IMG/VR virus record: IMGVR_UViG_3300030108_000471 | Location: 1-46,559 of that record | DNA: 46,559 nt | DNA from: a virus | Reading direction: 5' to 3' (one strand) | Shown: piece after piece, positions 31,398 through 39,659 of the stretch | Layout: each line of letters begins with the position of its first letter | Numbering within the stretch: the first letter of the stretch is position 1 | Made by a program: the position numbers and the translations under genes | Notes under the pieces: generated by a model | Databases searched by the model: none | What the model was told of the DNA's origin: nothing | What the model saw: only the letters and a program-made list of their open reading frames with translations

Positions 31398-31760
31398 TTA
31401 GTCTACTAGAAGTTCGTAACTTACTAAATATGTCAAGTCACTATTTGCAGAGGCTGTAACTGCAAGCAAGTCTGTCTCATCTAAATAAAAACCATTATCT
31501 TTACCTACAACAACCAGTGAGGCATCAGCAGGTACAGATACCGTACTAGCAATCTTTACATAGTTTGATCCGTTGTCCGTACTTACCTCTACTGTAACAT
31601 CAGCAGCATTAGTGCCATCTATGTTTGCTATGATAAGTGAGTTGATCTTAGCACAGTTTTCTGCAGGGACATCTACAATATCTGCCCTACTTGTAGTGAT
31701 CGCACCAACTGCTACTTTAGGTGTAATAGTTGCTACATTAATTATATTTGGAGTTGCCAT
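31398..31760 (-). CDS. Small beta-rich tail/virion protein
   Basis: The product is 120 residues, Thr/Val/Ala-rich, with alternating strands (ADVTVEVSTDNGSNYVKIA, VPADASLVVVGKDNGFYL). It sits between fibre genes. Such small proteins occur beside fibre genes in marine phages, perhaps as a fibre connector. No firm family. Confidence 0.62.
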   Translation of the reverse strand: MATPNIINVATITPKVAVGAITTSRADIVDVPAENCAKINSLIIANIDGTNAADVTVEVSTDNGSNYVKIASTVSVPADASLVVVGKDNGFYLDETDLLAVTASANSDLTYLVSYELLVD

Positions 31761-31775
31761 TTACCTTTTCCTTTT

Positions 31776-34127
31776 TTATCCAAACACTATCGCCATAGCA
31801 ATAGCAAAGCCCTTAGTGGCAGCACTACCAGCAGCGTAAGTTTTTACATCTGAGGCAGGAATAGTTTTCATTGTTCCACCATCATTAACTACAAACCCAT
31901 CAGCATCTGCAAGTGTTATTGAACCACCAACAGAAGTATCACCATCTAGTAAGTTTAACTCTGAGGCAGTAGCAGTTACACCATCAAGTATATTTAGTTC
32001 TGCAGCAGTAGAAGTAATAGATGTGCCAGCTATTTGTAGTGTTGTTGCATTTACTTCTCCTGATGATCCATAAATTACTGCTTTACTATTTACTATTGTT
32101 CCTGCAGAAGAGCCATCTACTAAATTAAGTTCTGCTGTTGTAGAGGTCACACCGTCTAATATATTTAACTCTTCTGGTGTAGAACTAATTTGTGTAGTGC
32201 TGACTGCAGCTAATACAGGAATAGTACCACTTTGATTAGGCAAATTAATTGTATGATCTGCTGTAGGATCAATAATGGTGAGTGTAGTTTCATTTGCATC
32301 TGCTGTTGCACCTTCAAATACAATAGCATTCTGTGCGTTCATAGTAACTGTATCAACTACAGTTTGCGTACCACTAACAGTTAAGTTACCTGATACCGTT
32401 AAGTTATCTGCTATGGTTACTTCTGATGTGCTATGTCCTATCGTAATAGCTGTACCAGATATACCTGTTCCAATAGCTATCGACTCACTGCTGTTGCCTG
32501 TGTCAACTACAAAATAATTATCTGAGCCTTGTTTAATTGTAAATGCAGTTGCTGAGTTATCTGACACTGCTATATTAATGTCTGTTCCATCTGCACTAAT
32601 TGAGTCAAGAGCAATATCACCTACGTTAGTAATGTCATTATCACCAAAACTAGTAGCACCCATAGTTTTATTTGTAAGTGTTTGTGTAGCTGTAGTTCCT
32701 ACAATCTCTTGATCACCACCTGGAGGTAAAGTTAGAACGTTTGTAACAGAAGCCGAGTGTGGTTGTGCTTTTACTGTTTGACCGTGAGAGTTTGCTTCAC
32801 AATTAAATACAACAGTACCGGGATTACTATTACCTTTAACTACAACTTTACCTGTGCCATTAGGGGCTAAATCAATATCAGCATTTGATGTAGTAACAAT
32901 ATCTTGACCGTTCATATCTAGATCGCCACCTAGTTGTGGTGTGGTATCTTCTACTACGTTTGATATAGCAGCACCAGATACAGCAAGACCAGAAACTATG
33001 GTACTACGTGTAATCTTTTTAAGTCCACCACCAGAGGTATCTACAGCAAGAAACACATCATCATTTGCTACTGTACTAATCTCAGATAGATCACCTACAG
33101 CAGTAGGATTAAAGTTTGTACCATCTGCAATCAACAAGTGACCAGATGTATTAGTAGCCATAGTAAGATCATCACCACTAATAGTAAGATCTCCTGCTAG
33201 GGTAGCATTAGCACCACTAAATGTCAATGCTGTTGTCGTACCTGACTTAATAACAAGATTACCAGAACTGTTTGTAAGAGAGCCATACGTTGTTCCTGCA
33301 TCTTTTACAAATACATCTCCACCATCTGCATCTAATATGATGTCACCAGAAGAATCTAACGTAATATCTGTACCATCATTGGTGATAGTATCAAGTGCAA
33401 TGCTACCCACGTTAGTAATGTTAGCATCACCAAAGTCTAACGCACCTGCAACAGTAAGTGTACCTGATACATCTAAGTTACCATTTACATCTATCAGTGT
33501 TGCGTTAAGTTCAATCTCATCCGTAGCGTTAATGTCTAATGTAGTTGCATTAGGAGCACCTATGTTCTGACTAGAATCATTAAACTGTATTACACTAGTG
33601 CTATTTAACAACAACCCTGTGTCAGCTACGTGTGTAAGTGTTACATCGTTGTCAGTACCAAAACCTAATACAGCAGCATCACTATCTAGTTTAAGATCAT
33701 TACTAACTGTAACTGCAGTAGAAGCATTAATATCTACTGTAGCCTCTCCATCTATTCTGAGAACACCATCAGAGCTTTGTTGAATAAAAGTAGCAGTATC
33801 ACCAAACTGTAGTTTTTCTGTAGAAGATAAAAGTATATCATCAGAAAACTCAAAGTAGTCTTCATCTTCCATCCACTTTAATGTGCCATCGTTACTCTCA
33901 CCATCAAAAGTAACAGTGATATCTGTTCCTGCTGTTCCATCTCCTACTGTAATAGATGTACCTAAAAGTTTTGTTATAGGCCCACCTTCACCAGTAGTCC
34001 CATCATGAGTGTGTCCTGTACCAGAAGCGAAAGCAGCAAGAAGCTGATCAAACTCATTATTGGTATCAGATGCTTGAATAATATCACCATCTGTATACGA
34101 GGACTGTCTTGTGTATGTAGCTCCCAT
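31776..34127 (-). CDS. Long tail fibre protein with ELNILDG repeats
   Basis: The product is 783 residues. The N-terminal ~60 (YTRQSSYTDGDIIQASDTNN, FASGTGHTHDGTTGEG) form the usual virion-attachment part. The long shaft has alternating beta repeats (GTLTVAGALDFGDANITNVG, ITNDGTDITLDSSGDIILDA). Near the C-terminus come three ELNILDG/ELNLVDG/ELNLLDG repeats, a common marine phage fibre signature. A trimeric beta-helical fibre is likely. The stop of the upstream neck gene overlaps its start. Confidence 0.82.
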   Translation of the reverse strand: MGATYTRQSSYTDGDIIQASDTNNEFDQLLAAFASGTGHTHDGTTGEGGPITKLLGTSITVGDGTAGTDITVTFDGESNDGTLKWMEDEDYFEFSDDILLSSTEKLQFGDTATFIQQSSDGVLRIDGEATVDINASTAVTVSNDLKLDSDAAVLGFGTDNDVTLTHVADTGLLLNSTSVIQFNDSSQNIGAPNATTLDINATDEIELNATLIDVNGNLDVSGTLTVAGALDFGDANITNVGSIALDTITNDGTDITLDSSGDIILDADGGDVFVKDAGTTYGSLTNSSGNLVIKSGTTTALTFSGANATLAGDLTISGDDLTMATNTSGHLLIADGTNFNPTAVGDLSEISTVANDDVFLAVDTSGGGLKKITRSTIVSGLAVSGAAISNVVEDTTPQLGGDLDMNGQDIVTTSNADIDLAPNGTGKVVVKGNSNPGTVVFNCEANSHGQTVKAQPHSASVTNVLTLPPGGDQEIVGTTATQTLTNKTMGATSFGDNDITNVGDIALDSISADGTDINIAVSDNSATAFTIKQGSDNYFVVDTGNSSESIAIGTGISGTAITIGHSTSEVTIADNLTVSGNLTVSGTQTVVDTVTMNAQNAIVFEGATADANETTLTIIDPTADHTINLPNQSGTIPVLAAVSTTQISSTPEELNILDGVTSTTAELNLVDGSSAGTIVNSKAVIYGSSGEVNATTLQIAGTSITSTAAELNILDGVTATASELNLLDGDTSVGGSITLADADGFVVNDGGTMKTIPASDVKTYAAGSAATKGFAIAMAIVFG

Positions 34128-35869
34128 TAACGTCTAGCTCCTAATTGATATTCTAATTGAAATCCTTTTAGTGAATACGGTGCTGTTTCTCCACCATCAT
34201 CAACTTTTAATGCAACAGTAAATCCTGATCCCTCCACAGATTGCCTCACCAAAGGTTGCGTACCACCGCCATAAACAAACTGTGTTGCTGAAGAAGATGT
34301 GCTATATGTAGCAGAACCATACTGTGCAGCAACTTTAGATGTATCTAAAGCATACGCATCAGGTCTTGCTGAATCAACAGCTTCGTTATCATACCTTAAA
34401 AATAAATCAGCGTCAATAGATGCTTCTGGTTTAAAATTAAGAATAACTCTCTGCATATGTTTTCTTATGCCAGAATCACCAAAACTTAGGTCAGGACTTC
34501 TATATCTACCAAATATAACCGTTTCATTAAAGGTATTACCTTTCTCTTGTCTATGTACAAACCCATCAAAAGATCCATGTAAAACTATAACATCTCCTGT
34601 TTCAACAAAAGTATCTGTGGCAGAGGGTCTTATACCAAGGGTTTCTGAAAACTCAAACCTATCTCCACGCATAACACAAATAACACCTCTTGTCAAGCTA
34701 TCAGAAACAGTATCTTTAGTAAAAAATATTCTATATTGTGTTTTATCAGGTATAACAACACTTTCAAAAAGTGAAGAGTCTTTTATGTTTTTATCAAACA
34801 AAGATTGTACATTTTTAGAAATAGTGCCAAGTTCAACGTCACCAATTCTAGCTGTACCTGCAACAGTTCTTAAACCATCAGGACCAAGAAAAATTAAGTC
34901 GCCTGCAAATTCCTGTATTGTATCTCCATTAACACAACCAATATTTCTAGTAACAGGTTCTATTACAAAGTTAGATGAAGAAGAGCCTGTAAGTTTAAAT
35001 ATCCTGTTTTCACAAAATATAAACAAATTACTACGAAATACTTTTAGTCCTACAATAGTGTCATCTACATTAATACTACCTGCACCGTCTGAGGAAACAA
35101 AACCATCTTCATCAAAGGGTTCACTAAATACTAATGTTTGTGGAGTTGAAGACTTACCAGCATAAAACATATGGTTTCTAAATGCAGCAATAAATTTTGA
35201 ACCAGCCACAGAACTATCACTTACATCAGTCGCACTTAAAGAGGTGTTAAATATTACTGGAGCATTAGCACCATCCACAAAAATTATTTTATCATTACCA
35301 TCAAAGTTATATCTTTCAAAAGAATATTTATCAGCACTAGTTCTACCTGAATCTATTTCTGTCCAAGACGCAGGAGAAACAGTAGAATCAAAAAGATGTG
35401 TAGCTGCAGTAGTGCTAGATGTAGCTCTTGTTACTCCTGTAAAAGATGTGCTTGTAACTCCTGTATAAGTAAATTTTTCGTCATTTATTTGAACAGTACC
35501 ACTAGATGCAAAACCTGCTGTAGAATCAACGCTAATTGTACCAGAGCCTGTCATACCTGTTGTAGATGCTATGGTAAGAGCTAACTCTGTAGACGCAGCA
35601 GAAAATATCTTTTCTCCTCTGGCTGCTAATACTTTATTAGCAAAGTTAGCAACCATTAAGACTTTCTCACTAGAGGCAGAAGTTTGAGGAACTATGGGAT
35701 AAACAAACTTACGGAATCCATTTATTCTTCTATATCCACCCTCAACGTCAGGCTCAAAGTTTTCTAATACAAGAGCTTCACCTGGCTGCATAAGAAAAGT
35801 GGACCTATTCAAAACAAGTCCACCCTCACAGTTAAATGCTGCTGGTAACGCTTGGGAAGTATCTGCCAT
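34127..35869 (-). CDS. Tail tube/hub-like protein
   Basis: The product is 580 residues. The N-terminus NCEGGLVLNRSTFLMQPGEA, then ENFEPDVEGGYRRINGF, is typical for podovirus proteins placed after the head-tail adaptor. Residues ~92-165 hold a Thr-rich insert (STAGFASSGTVQINDEKFTY, GVTRATSSTTAATH) also present in the upstream adaptor-like gene. The rest is beta-rich and propeller-like. It is likely the T7 gp12/P22 gp10-type tail component; this assignment is positional. Confidence 0.65.
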   Translation of the reverse strand: MADTSQALPAAFNCEGGLVLNRSTFLMQPGEALVLENFEPDVEGGYRRINGFRKFVYPIVPQTSASSEKVLMVANFANKVLAARGEKIFSAASTELALTIASTTGMTGSGTISVDSTAGFASSGTVQINDEKFTYTGVTSTSFTGVTRATSSTTAATHLFDSTVSPASWTEIDSGRTSADKYSFERYNFDGNDKIIFVDGANAPVIFNTSLSATDVSDSSVAGSKFIAAFRNHMFYAGKSSTPQTLVFSEPFDEDGFVSSDGAGSINVDDTIVGLKVFRSNLFIFCENRIFKLTGSSSSNFVIEPVTRNIGCVNGDTIQEFAGDLIFLGPDGLRTVAGTARIGDVELGTISKNVQSLFDKNIKDSSLFESVVIPDKTQYRIFFTKDTVSDSLTRGVICVMRGDRFEFSETLGIRPSATDTFVETGDVIVLHGSFDGFVHRQEKGNTFNETVIFGRYRSPDLSFGDSGIRKHMQRVILNFKPEASIDADLFLRYDNEAVDSARPDAYALDTSKVAAQYGSATYSTSSSATQFVYGGGTQPLVRQSVEGSGFTVALKVDDGGETAPYSLKGFQLEYQLGARR

Positions 35870-36807
35870 TAAGAGACAACTCCACTAGTGAAATTGACAG
35901 AAGTTCCTGGCCTTGTTATCATAGAAGATCTTACATAGTCATACTTGTTGATAAGTAGACTTTGCATATTTTTTATTCCTTGCTCAAATCTTTGAAAATT
36001 TAGTTGATAATGATTTTGTTCACCTCTGTATAAGTATACATAGGCTGTCGCTCCATCCACTATCACTGGCTTAAACCTATCTGGAATAGTAGTTGTATCT
36101 CCATGTGCAGATAAATCAGAGGGAAACGTATAGTAATCAAATGCTAAAGTATATTGTTTATCAGGATATGGGTAAAGAATATAATTATTATCAGGACTTC
36201 TAATAATCTGTCTTGGTACACCTCCCCCTTCAAATTGTGTAACTGTTACACCACTATCATGTGCAGCAGCAGTTGTACTATTAGCTCCTCTTGTACAACC
36301 TGTTATATCATTTCCTGTAATACCTGTATATGTAATTTGTTCTCCACCAATATAAACTAAACCTGTAGCATCAAACCCTGTAGTAGATGTAAGAGTTAGG
36401 GTAGTAACAGAGTCTGAGTGAGAACCATTAAGAGTTGTACTCGCAACATCATCCTCTTCATTAGCATAGTCGTTATCAATGTATTCATAGTAATTTAAGT
36501 TAGTAAGGTTAGTTCCCGTTACGCTAAGAGATGTATCTTTTTTTATTCTAGCTGTACTATAGTCTAAAGACTTTGTGCTTGTAGGTAAAGAATATCTAGC
36601 CACCCCTGGGGTAAGTGTAGAACTGTTAGAGGCATGATTAAAAGAATATCCAAACTCTCTTTGATTGATATACCTAATAGCATCATTTACTGCATTTTTA
36701 CACTGTGTCTGTATACCTCTAGATGCAGAAAAATTACTAGAAGTAAGCACTACTTCATTCATCCTAGTTATAACATCATTAGTTAGTGTTAAAAAAGTGA
36801 GTGCCAT
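35869..36807 (-). CDS. Head-tail adaptor/tail tubular A-like protein
   Basis: The product is 312 residues. The N-terminal helix pair (TNDVITRMNEVVLTSSNF, QTQCKNAVNDAIRYINQREF) and the C-terminal part (IVDGATAYVYLYRGEQNHYQ) resemble T7 gp11-type adaptors. The middle (~128-178) carries an insert (GFDATGLVYIGGEQITYTGI, TRGANSTTAAAHDSG) shared with the next gene. AGGAAAA precedes the ATG, just downstream of the capsid-unit hairpin. Confidence 0.68.
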   Translation of the reverse strand: MALTFLTLTNDVITRMNEVVLTSSNFSASRGIQTQCKNAVNDAIRYINQREFGYSFNHASNSSTLTPGVARYSLPTSTKSLDYSTARIKKDTSLSVTGTNLTNLNYYEYIDNDYANEEDDVASTTLNGSHSDSVTTLTLTSTTGFDATGLVYIGGEQITYTGITGNDITGCTRGANSTTAAAHDSGVTVTQFEGGGVPRQIIRSPDNNYILYPYPDKQYTLAFDYYTFPSDLSAHGDTTTIPDRFKPVIVDGATAYVYLYRGEQNHYQLNFQRFEQGIKNMQSLLINKYDYVRSSMITRPGTSVNFTSGVVS

Positions 36808-36830
36808 TTTGTTTTCCTAAGATAAGCTAA

Positions 36831-36854
36831 AGGGGCTAACCTAAGTCAGCCCCT
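36831..36854 (-). terminator. Strong hairpin after the capsid unit (intrinsic or leaky terminator)
   Basis: The - strand transcript forms a 10-bp stem, AGGGGCTGAC paired with GTTAGCCCCT, with a 4-base loop TTAG. One pair is a G-U wobble in this direction but would be an A-C mismatch in the + strand transcript, so the structure suits the - strand RNA. TTAGCTTATCTT follows, a weak U-tract, which suggests partial read-through into the tail genes. It lies 7 bases after the 36862 gene's stop codon. Confidence 0.6.
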
Positions 36855-36861
36855 AAAGTTT

Positions 36862-37398
36862 TTATGCAAGCAGATCACGATCCACTTCAGTAGCTTCTAC
36901 ACCACCACGAATACCTGTTTCAATGCAACAAGCCATTACGCGAAGTTTACCTTCCGTAACATCAGCACTAGATGCAGCTAATACCACATCAATAGTGTCT
37001 GTTGTAGTTACGTGCTGTGTAAAAGTAATAGTACCTGATGTTGTCATTGCAGCACCATTACTACCACTTGCTAGGAATGTCCCAGCAGTAGCAGTAACAT
37101 CTGCCCCATCAACAATATCATCACCTTCTGCAAAGTCAATATCTACAGTAGGTGAACTACCGTTAAAAGATTTTAGGATTTGAGCACCTGCAAAAAGCAC
37201 CATCGTATTAGCAGGGATTTCCAAAACTTGAAAAACATCCCCGTTAGTACAAGAGTATCCATCCTCAACCATTTTTTCAATGTCAAGAACTGCTTCACGC
37301 ATGTACATCCCAAAACCTTGGAAACGTGAGGGTGGTACAGCAACAGAATTGGAATCAACACCAACGGTTGCTTTAGAGGTTAAGTCAAAAGTAGCCAT
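36862..37398 (-). CDS. Probable capsid decoration or minor head protein
   Basis: The product is 178 residues, following the capsid gene with GGGAGG upstream. It is beta-rich and Thr/Ala-rich (IPANTMVLFAGAQILKSFNG, GTITFTQHVTTTDTIDVVLA). The position between major capsid protein and adaptor, inside the capsid transcription unit, suggests a decoration or head-completion role. No catalytic motif. Confidence 0.62.
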   Translation of the reverse strand: MATFDLTSKATVGVDSNSVAVPPSRFQGFGMYMREAVLDIEKMVEDGYSCTNGDVFQVLEIPANTMVLFAGAQILKSFNGSSPTVDIDFAEGDDIVDGADVTATAGTFLASGSNGAAMTTSGTITFTQHVTTTDTIDVVLAASSADVTEGKLRVMACCIETGIRGGVEATEVDRDLLA

Positions 37399-37412
37399 GT
37401 CTATGTCCTCCC

Positions 37413-38486
37413 TTACGCTGCGTTATACTTAGCAGTTACAATTGCTTCTGGACGAAGAATCTTCCTGCCATATAGATGCATACCACGAACAATGTCAGCA
37501 AAGCTGTCAGGGTCACGATATGTTTCAGTCTTGCTGATTTGCTCTGCAGTTGCAACAGCAGAATCATGTCCAGCAACAATCACACCAAAATTAGAGTTTT
37601 GGTTTGCTGTTCCTGATGTACCTGGCCCCGTACCTACTGCTGGTAGGTTTGAAGACGAGTACAAACGAAAACCGTGAAAGTTGTTGATCACAAGACCATT
37701 ACGAAGTCCACCAGACTCACCATAGTCTCCATTCATGAAACGGCTATCTTCATCAGATAGAATCTCCATGAATACTGGATCAATTACGAGCCAGCGACCA
37801 TTAGTGTCAACTTGCTGTTGATCAAGCAGACGTTTCATACGAGCAACAATCATTGCAGGTGAAACAGTTGCAGTTGGTAGAGAAGTAGCACCTGGCATAC
37901 GTGCAGTTACTGGAATCGAGTGATCACCAGCAGATGCTGTTGTAATGTTGCCAAATGAACTCTTGATCAGTTTCATGCTAGAAAGCAATTCGTCTGATCC
38001 TGCAGTTGTTACAGCCTTTGTACCATTTACGGTAGTATTAGCTGTATCTGCTTTTGCATGTAGCGCAGACTGTTTAAAACCTGACATGTAGCCAAGAACT
38101 TCTTGGTCATATTGGTCAGCTAAACGATACGCTGCACGATCCGTAGCAAGCTGTAGAAAATTGATGTGGCTGTGAGCCTCCTCAATGTCATCCATTTTAA
38201 AAGCATAGTAGTTGCTTTTGTCGATAACAAGTTGGAAGTCTTCATCATCCAAATCTTGTGCTGTGACGGTGGTGCCACGAGCATACTCTTTCACCGAAAT
38301 TTCGGGTTCTTTGATAATACGCACTGTATCACCTTGGGCAGCAATCTCCCCAAAATAATCAGAGTTCGTAATATCACCTACGGTAGCAGCTTTACGGAAA
38401 GCAAGCTGTACCTTTTTGGAGTAGATTACGGGACTAAAATTACCGTTTGGTAAATTACCGTAACCCGCTGCTGTTTGAAAAGCCAT
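37413..38486 (-). CDS. Major capsid protein
   Basis: The product is 357 residues with a strong AAGGAGG site. Typical coat features: an N-terminal region PVIYSKKVQLAFRKAATVGD, then GEIAAQGDTVRIIKEPEISV and YYAFKMDDIEEAH, a P-domain-like DTNGRWLVIDPVFMEILSD and a C-terminal DIVRGMHLYGRKILRPEAI. These match HK97-fold coat proteins of P22-like type common in marine podoviruses. It follows the scaffold gene and has a private promoter and a ~200-nt leader, fitting its need for hundreds of copies. Confidence 0.9.
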   Translation of the reverse strand: MAFQTAAGYGNLPNGNFSPVIYSKKVQLAFRKAATVGDITNSDYFGEIAAQGDTVRIIKEPEISVKEYARGTTVTAQDLDDEDFQLVIDKSNYYAFKMDDIEEAHSHINFLQLATDRAAYRLADQYDQEVLGYMSGFKQSALHAKADTANTTVNGTKAVTTAGSDELLSSMKLIKSSFGNITTASAGDHSIPVTARMPGATSLPTATVSPAMIVARMKRLLDQQQVDTNGRWLVIDPVFMEILSDEDSRFMNGDYGESGGLRNGLVINNFHGFRLYSSSNLPAVGTGPGTSGTANQNSNFGVIVAGHDSAVATAEQISKTETYRDPDSFADIVRGMHLYGRKILRPEAIVTAKYNAA

Positions 38487-38649
38487 AATAAATCCTCCTT
38501 ATAATTGGCTTCGGGTTACAAAGCTAACGTTTACAAGAGGCTGTTACATTTTCTAGGGTGCAGAAATATTTAGTTGGCCTACCAAATAATATCTGGGCCT
38601 ATACTTGAACAGGTAGTTCTTATCAAATTAGACTTTTGGAATAAAGGTT

Positions 38650-38683
38650 TGTACAAAAGGTGGTCAAAAGAGGCTTTTGTACA
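38650..38683 (-). promoter_or_regulatory. 5'-end hairpin in the capsid mRNA leader
   Basis: TGTACAAAAG and CTTTTGTACA form a perfect 10-bp stem around a 14-base loop. An alternative stem, CAAAAG with CTTTTG (3-base loop, 38665-38679), uses one arm of it, so the two exclude each other. The hairpin begins within ~4 bases of the predicted start point of the capsid promoter. Such 5' stems can protect mRNA from decay; that function is inference. Confidence 0.5.
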
Positions 38684-38693
38684 TATACCCCTA

Positions 38694-38721
38694 GTTATAC
38701 TGTTGATTTTATATTTGTCAA
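38694..38721 (-). promoter_or_regulatory. Sigma70-like promoter of the major capsid gene
   Basis: On the - strand, TTGACA (38721-38716), a 16-base spacer and TATAAC (38699-38694) are followed by TAGGGG. The -35 starts three bases after the scaffold stop codon. It shares spacing, -10 core and downstream GGGG with the RNR promoter at 13018-13045. The start point should be near 38687, giving a ~200-nt leader. Confidence 0.65.
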
Positions 38722-38724
38722 CAA

Positions 38725-39618
38725 TTATCTAGCTTTGCCAGATATATCATAAACGAATTTACCAGAGCGTATTGCTTTGTTAATTTCGTCTGATCTTTCT
38801 TCAAACTCTTCGGCTGTCATACGTGAAACCTCAGACTCTGTAATTACATTGTTTGCGTCCTCTACATCTACTTGTGTTTTACTACGTTTAGTCACAGTAG
38901 AGGCTGCTGCTTTTCTTTTTGTTTTTCTGTCATTGTTTGTAATACCTTTGTCAACTTTATACAAATCAATAACACGTACCACTGAAGCAGGATCATCAGA
39001 GTTTTCATATAAGGCATCCCTGACCCACTTAGGTTGTTCATCTGCCCAAGTATGAAAGTCATCTGATTGTCTTAGTTGATCAAAATCCTCATGAGACTTT
39101 CTAATTTCATTCTCTGCTTTTGTTCTCGTAAGTTCTGCCTGTGCTTCATCTAGCTCCTGTAGACGTATCTCAGCTTTAGAAAACATCTCTTGTGCTTTTT
39201 GTGCAGCGATAGTTTCTACTATGCCAGCTACATCAGGATTTTCTTTTGCCCATTCTTCTATATCATCATCAGATTTAGGTGGTGCTATACCTTGTCTTTT
39301 AGATTGTTTTTGAAGAGCTTCAAACTTTTCTTCCCACTCTTTTTCTTTCTTTTGAATATGACGCCTTAAATCACCATAGCGTTTTTTAAAACTTCTTTCT
39401 TCTGCAGATAACGTTTCTTCTTTAACTTCTGTATCGGCCTCTTTCGTTTCGGTAGTTTCTTCTTCTTGTTGTTGTTCAGATTCACCACGATGCTCTGCTT
39501 CAAGACGTTTAATCTCCTTTTCGTCCTCTTCTAATTGTTTTTGTTTTCGTGTATAGTTATATCCTCTATCCACAAATCCTGCAGTTTTTTGAGTTTCTAC
39601 TTCTGCTAGTTCAGGCAT
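38725..39618 (-). CDS. Scaffolding protein
   Basis: The product is 297 residues, very acidic and helical. Long Glu/Gln/Lys coiled coil covers ~20-180 (KQLEEDEKEIKRLEAEHRGE, RRHIQKKEKEWEEKFEALQK), and the C-terminal part is basic, then acidic. There is no enzymatic motif. Location directly before the major capsid gene is the standard place for a scaffold, which shapes the procapsid and leaves before or during packaging. AAGGAG precedes the ATG. Confidence 0.82.
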   Translation of the reverse strand: MPELAEVETQKTAGFVDRGYNYTRKQKQLEEDEKEIKRLEAEHRGESEQQQEEETTETKEADTEVKEETLSAEERSFKKRYGDLRRHIQKKEKEWEEKFEALQKQSKRQGIAPPKSDDDIEEWAKENPDVAGIVETIAAQKAQEMFSKAEIRLQELDEAQAELTRTKAENEIRKSHEDFDQLRQSDDFHTWADEQPKWVRDALYENSDDPASVVRVIDLYKVDKGITNNDRKTKRKAAASTVTKRSKTQVDVEDANNVITESEVSRMTAEEFEERSDEINKAIRSGKFVYDISGKAR

Positions 39619-39659
39619 TTTATTCTCCTTATGTTGGGGCCAGTCGTAACTGGGTAGCC

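Noticed and set aside
34299-35165. 288-residue + strand frame opposite the tail tube/hub-like gene
   Set aside because: It is an antisense shadow of a well-supported - strand gene, with no start signals or family pattern.
39640-39653. Small hairpin CCAGT-CGTA-ACTGG between the 39660 gene and its upstream neighbour
   Set aside because: A five-base stem without a U-tract is too weak to call a terminator.
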